DNA of 64,000 nucleotides from Winogradskyella marincola (lineage in GTDB: Bacteria > Bacteroidota > Bacteroidia > Flavobacteriales > Flavobacteriaceae): the NCBI RefSeq assembly GCF_029624125.1, contig NZ_JARSBN010000004.1, forward strand, positions 394,961 through 458,960, given 5' to 3'. Of this stretch, positions 61,601-64,000 are shown in pieces. Below the pieces are notes generated by a model, which had not been told where the DNA came from, did no database searches, and saw only the letters and a list, made by a program, of their open reading frames with translations. Numbering within the stretch: position 1 is the stretch's first letter; each line of letters begins with the position of its first letter. The position numbers and the translations under genes are program-made.

Positions 61601-64000
61601 ACCTGAGGCTAACTATTCAGTAATTACAGATTGTGATACTAATGAATTCTATATTGAAGTAGATGTTACTGATATGGGAGACGCTTCTTCTATAGAAATT
61701 TCTAATGACTATGACGCTTCTACTGTACCTGTTCCTACTGCTGATGTATATCAAGCTGGTCCTTTCCCATTTGGAAACAGTGTTAAAGTTTTTGTAGCTA
61801 ATAATGATGATAACAACTGTACTATAAGCAGTGAATCTTTTGAAGTATTAGCATGTCCACCTAGTAATGATGACTGTATAAACGCAACCGAAGCATCGGT
61901 AAATCCAGGTGAAAGTTGCGAATCTGTAACTCCAGGTACTATTCTTGCAGCTACTCCTTCTGGAATACCTGATGGAAGTTGTGGAGGTAATCCAGATGAC
62001 GATGTATGGTTTCAATTTGTAGCAGCTGGTGACCAACAAATTATAGACCTTCAAAATATAACTGGTGGTACTACAAATTTAGACCACGCACTTTACAGTG
62101 GAGATTGTGGCAACCTTGTAGAACTATATTGTTCTGATGATACATATAGTATAACTTCTGCGTTAACTATTGGTCAAACATATTACATTAGAGTTTTCTC
62201 TGCTGGTAGTTCTGCAGAAACTAGCACATTCGATTTATGTATTAGTACAATAGGTACACCAACTTACTGTTTAGATGCTCTACCTATATGTGCTGACCCA
62301 ACAATTCAATACGAAAGTATAGTTGGTGACCAAACAGCACCTCCTTACTTAGATTATGACTGTTTAGGATCTCAACCAGATCCTCAATGGAACACAATAA
62401 ACATTGATATAGCAGGTGATTATGTATTTAGTTTAGACCAAGTAGATCTATCTGGAAACCCTATAGATATCGACTTTATTGTTTGGGGACCATTTGTTAA
62501 CCAACAAGGTGGCTGTGTAGATTTATTGCCTGAAACCATAGCAGATTGTAGCTATTCTGCTACTGCTAGTGAAACTATTACTCTTACAGATGTGCCTGAA
62601 AACTCAGTTTATGTAATATTAATCACTAACTTCTCTCAAGATCCAGGTTACTATGTCTTTAGCCAAGATTCTGGACCACCAGACGGAACTAATTGTGATG
62701 TTGTTTGTGATGTTACATTATCTATAGAAGGTGGTGAAGTTGAAGACGATGTAGAAGATCCTATAACACCAGATGAAACTTTTGAATTCTGTGGATACGA
62801 AAGTGTTGAATTAACAGCAGATACCTTCTACTCAGTAGAAGAATATAGATGGTATGAAAATGGATTTATCATTCCTGACTATAACCAACCTAATTTAACT
62901 GTTACTGAGTCTGGTACATACCAAGTACAAGTATTAGGAGGAATTTGTGACCAAAGTGAAACATATTTCTCTGCATTAATCGATGTTAAATTATACGACG
63001 AAGCTCCTACTGTAGATTCTCAAAACATTACAGTTTGTGATGGACCTGGTTCTGATGGTGTAGAAGAATTTGATTTAGGTGCTTTAACAGCTTCATTAGA
63101 CTTAGGAGAAGATTTCGTTGTAAGCTATCATACTAGTATAGACAACGCCAACCAAGCCATAGATCCTGTAGGACCTCTTTATACAAGTGCTGGTGAAACT
63201 TTGTTTATGAGAATTCAAGATGCAGATGCATACAATGATGGCTATTTAGGATGTCAATCTAACCCTTATCCAGAGGTAGAATTAGTTGTTAATCCAAGAC
63301 CAATAGCTAATCAACCAGAAGATTTCGTAGTATGTGATGATACAGACGGAACCGTTGATGGTACAACTCAATTTGATCTTACATCTATTAATGACGAAGT
63401 AAGTACAGATGCAAATGTTACCATTACTTATCATACCTCACAAGATGATGCTGAAAACAACGCTGCAGCCTTAACTAGTCCTTACACTAGTAGTGGTGAA
63501 ACAGTTTATGTAAGAGTGGAAGACAACAACACAGGATGTTATGAAACTACATCTTTCAATTTAGAAGTTAATCTAGTGCCTTTAGCTAGTTTTGACCAAC
63601 AATTTGAATACGTTGTATGCCCTAACGCAACAACACCTATTACAATAGGTATTGTACCAGAAAACTTTACAGCTTCGGATGTAAGCGTAACTTGGTCTTT
63701 AGATGGTGCATTAATTGCTGGCGCTTCTGGTTTAACATTAAACAGTGTTTTGGTTTCTGGAGATTATACTGCAGACATCACTTTTAATGATACAGAATGT
63801 ACTAACTCTTTAACTGTTTTTGTTGAAGAAGCTGAAACTTGTATTTTCCCAGAAGGTATATCACCTAACAATGATGACTTAAACGATAATTTCGACTTAA
63901 GTAGTTTTAATGTTGTAAAACTTGAAATCTTTAACAGAAACGGAACATTAGTTTACTCTAAAAACAACTATGTAGATGAGTGGTTTGGTCAAACAAACGA
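58644..64000 (+). CDS. giant modular T9SS-secreted protein (partial, 3' end cut)
   Basis: Open from ATG 58644 to the window edge, at least 1785 residues. Signal peptide ending SGLEAQ. Then a MAM/choice-of-anchor J module (~25-205), Fn3 (~212-300), two near-identical anchor J modules (~311-475 and ~580-745) each followed by Fn3, a GEVED domain (~846-982), a PPC-like domain (~1073-1203; CGGNPDDDVWFQFVAAGDQQ), then repeats with VCDGPGSDGVEEFDLGALTA and VCDDTDGTVDGTTQFDLTSI. From ~1733 FPEGISPNNDDLNDNFDLSS starts the gliding-associated C-terminal domain, the type B sorting signal of type IX secretion. It is likely a surface adhesin or matrix protein. Only the last part of the sorting domain is missing. 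Confidence 0.85.
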   Translation, partial: MKKITLFLFMFSLLAFSGLEAQITTFPYTEDFESGDGGWVADNTGNGTWALGTPAGAIINSAASGDNSWVTNLTGTYNVNEDSWVTSPVFDFSSLSAPSIELSIWYDAEFSWDGAVLQSSIDGGTTWVNVGANGDSNNWFNDGTIGGNPGGQQEGWSGTGAGGTNAWVTARHALTGLAGETSVIFRIAFGSDGSVVDDGFGFDDINIFEVTCPEPTALTASNINSSDAVLSWTESGSSNDWNIEVVTSGTPPTGTPSESNVSNPYTVSGLSAVTSYDFYVQSNCGSGSSSWVGPFTFTTTCDVYTPDYLEQFDTIIPDCWDEADSGDATTGPGDFGAGAWGNDGFLNDGFTGAYKINLWQANKSDWILSPQFDLTGGPFQVEFDFGIMQFGSSTNAGTLGSDDTVQLLITNDGGTTWTPLVTYDNTSTVPATGAHPVVTLEAYAGQTVQFGILGSEGTVDDTEDNDVFVDNFRVRNIPTCPEPTDLSVANITADGAELSWTENGSAVEYNIEIVESGTPPTGTPTATDVGNPYSVSGLNPVTSYDFYVQAICGTSDLSSWTGPISFETLCDVFVPDYLQQFDTIIPDCWDEADSGDATTGPGDLGAGAWAADGFLNDGFTGAYKINLWQASKSDWILSPQFDLTGGPFQVEFDFGIMQFGSSTNAGTLGSDDTVQLLITNDGGATWTTLLTYDNTSAVPATGAHPVVTLEAYVGQTVQFGILASEGSVDDTEDNDVFVDNFRVRGIPTCPEPTDLTSNNLSLTSTEVGWTETGTADTWNIEYGPDGFVPGTGTLVTGVTTNPFALEGLTSDTDYDFYVQAECDPTNLSSFSGPGSFYTGYCQSEPTSNDGQGVSNVTIGFTDFPSFGDVTYEDHTSPTVNVFQGIDTNVAVTFATGFTYGTNIWIDFNDNLVFEDTELVFSGESTNANPTTLDASFVMPLTAPIGVHRMRIGTADSGQATPNPCYNGSWGVTLDFTVNIQELTCTLPEANYSVITDCDTNEFYIEVDVTDMGDASSIEISNDYDASTVPVPTADVYQAGPFPFGNSVKVFVANNDDNNCTISSESFEVLACPPSNDDCINATEASVNPGESCESVTPGTILAATPSGIPDGSCGGNPDDDVWFQFVAAGDQQIIDLQNITGGTTNLDHALYSGDCGNLVELYCSDDTYSITSALTIGQTYYIRVFSAGSSAETSTFDLCISTIGTPTYCLDALPICADPTIQYESIVGDQTAPPYLDYDCLGSQPDPQWNTINIDIAGDYVFSLDQVDLSGNPIDIDFIVWGPFVNQQGGCVDLLPETIADCSYSATASETITLTDVPENSVYVILITNFSQDPGYYVFSQDSGPPDGTNCDVVCDVTLSIEGGEVEDDVEDPITPDETFEFCGYESVELTADTFYSVEEYRWYENGFIIPDYNQPNLTVTESGTYQVQVLGGICDQSETYFSALIDVKLYDEAPTVDSQNITVCDGPGSDGVEEFDLGALTASLDLGEDFVVSYHTSIDNANQAIDPVGPLYTSAGETLFMRIQDADAYNDGYLGCQSNPYPEVELVVNPRPIANQPEDFVVCDDTDGTVDGTTQFDLTSINDEVSTDANVTITYHTSQDDAENNAAALTSPYTSSGETVYVRVEDNNTGCYETTSFNLEVNLVPLASFDQQFEYVVCPNATTPITIGIVPENFTASDVSVTWSLDGALIAGASGLTLNSVLVSGDYTADITFNDTECTNSLTVFVEEAETCIFPEGISPNNDDLNDNFDLSSFNVVKLEIFNRNGTLVYSKNNYVDEWFGQTN
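59574..60914 (+). repeat. tandem 807-bp duplication inside the giant secreted protein gene
   Basis: The stretch 59574-60107 is repeated almost base for base at 60381-60914, a period of 807 bases or 269 codons, with the frame kept. Differences are mostly silent, apart from a few such as GDFGAGAWGNDG versus GDLGAGAWAADG. This indicates a fairly recent duplication of one anchor-J/Fn3 unit. Confidence 0.85.

Noticed and set aside
58644..64000. CRISPR-like or satellite repeats in the last 5 kb.
   Set aside because: The repeats are long, in frame and encode protein modules; there are no short repeats with regular spacers.

Overview
The window looks like chromosomal DNA of a marine-type member of the Flavobacteriaceae (Bacteroidota). 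The evidence is: low GC content; several TAnnTTTG promoter -7 boxes; many Bacteroidota-style lipoprotein signal peptides; a three-subunit succinate dehydrogenase in the order sdhC-sdhA-sdhB; SusC/TonB-type receptors; a type IX secretion C-terminal domain; a GldM-like domain; and a suf cluster carrying DUF59, HMG-CoA synthase and DUF2480 genes. No rRNA, tRNA, CRISPR array, integrase or transposase was recognised.

Layout. 0-3.6 kb: the end of a TonB receptor, a DUF5689 lipoprotein, a small membrane protein, a heavy-metal-domain lipoprotein and an EamA exporter. 3.7-7.1 kb: a pair of M16 peptidases, one catalytic and one not. 7.3-8.3 kb: rplU-rpmA. 8.4-14 kb: a phytate-type locus (TPR/HTH regulator, TonB receptor, beta-propeller phytase), followed by a long palindromic repeat and a GldM-C-like lipoprotein. 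15-24 kb, minus strand: a membrane-anchored MutS-like ATPase, an M61-like peptidase, sdhCAB and an esterase-TPR protein. 23.5-27.2 kb: a VPS10/BNR protein translationally coupled to an AraC regulator. 27.5-35.4 kb: aminopeptidase P, an AbiH-like phage-defence protein, aspartate kinase, and a tightly overlapping operon of serine hydrolase, BrnQ and an orphan adenine methyltransferase behind a perfect palindrome.

35.5-43 kb: an alpha/beta hydrolase, two tandem small CxxFGH zinc-ribbon-like genes, thiL, then four lipoprotein genes in a row ending in an MbnP-like protein and a di-haem MbnH/MauG-like peroxidase. A third CxxFGH paralogue follows. 43-53.8 kb: the suf iron-sulfur assembly cluster (sufA, sufB, sufC, sufD, sufS, sufE, sufT-like). 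It is interrupted by a four-helix-bundle (S23) gene with A/T-rich flanking repeats, and it also carries two extra lipoprotein genes, mvaS, DUF2480 and DUF3078. 53.9-58.4 kb: a class A penicillin-binding protein, HflX and an EEP-family nuclease. 58.6 kb to the end: the start of a very large modular secreted protein with a duplicated 269-residue module and a gliding-associated C-terminal domain, cut by the window edge.

The most interesting points are the MbnP/MbnH-like pair (possible copper binding through an oxidised tryptophan), the S23 gene inside the suf operon with a similar but gene-less tract between sufC and sufD, the palindromic repeats (one apparently sitting inside the loop of an intrinsic terminator), the three-copy CxxFGH family, and the AbiH and orphan methyltransferase genes.
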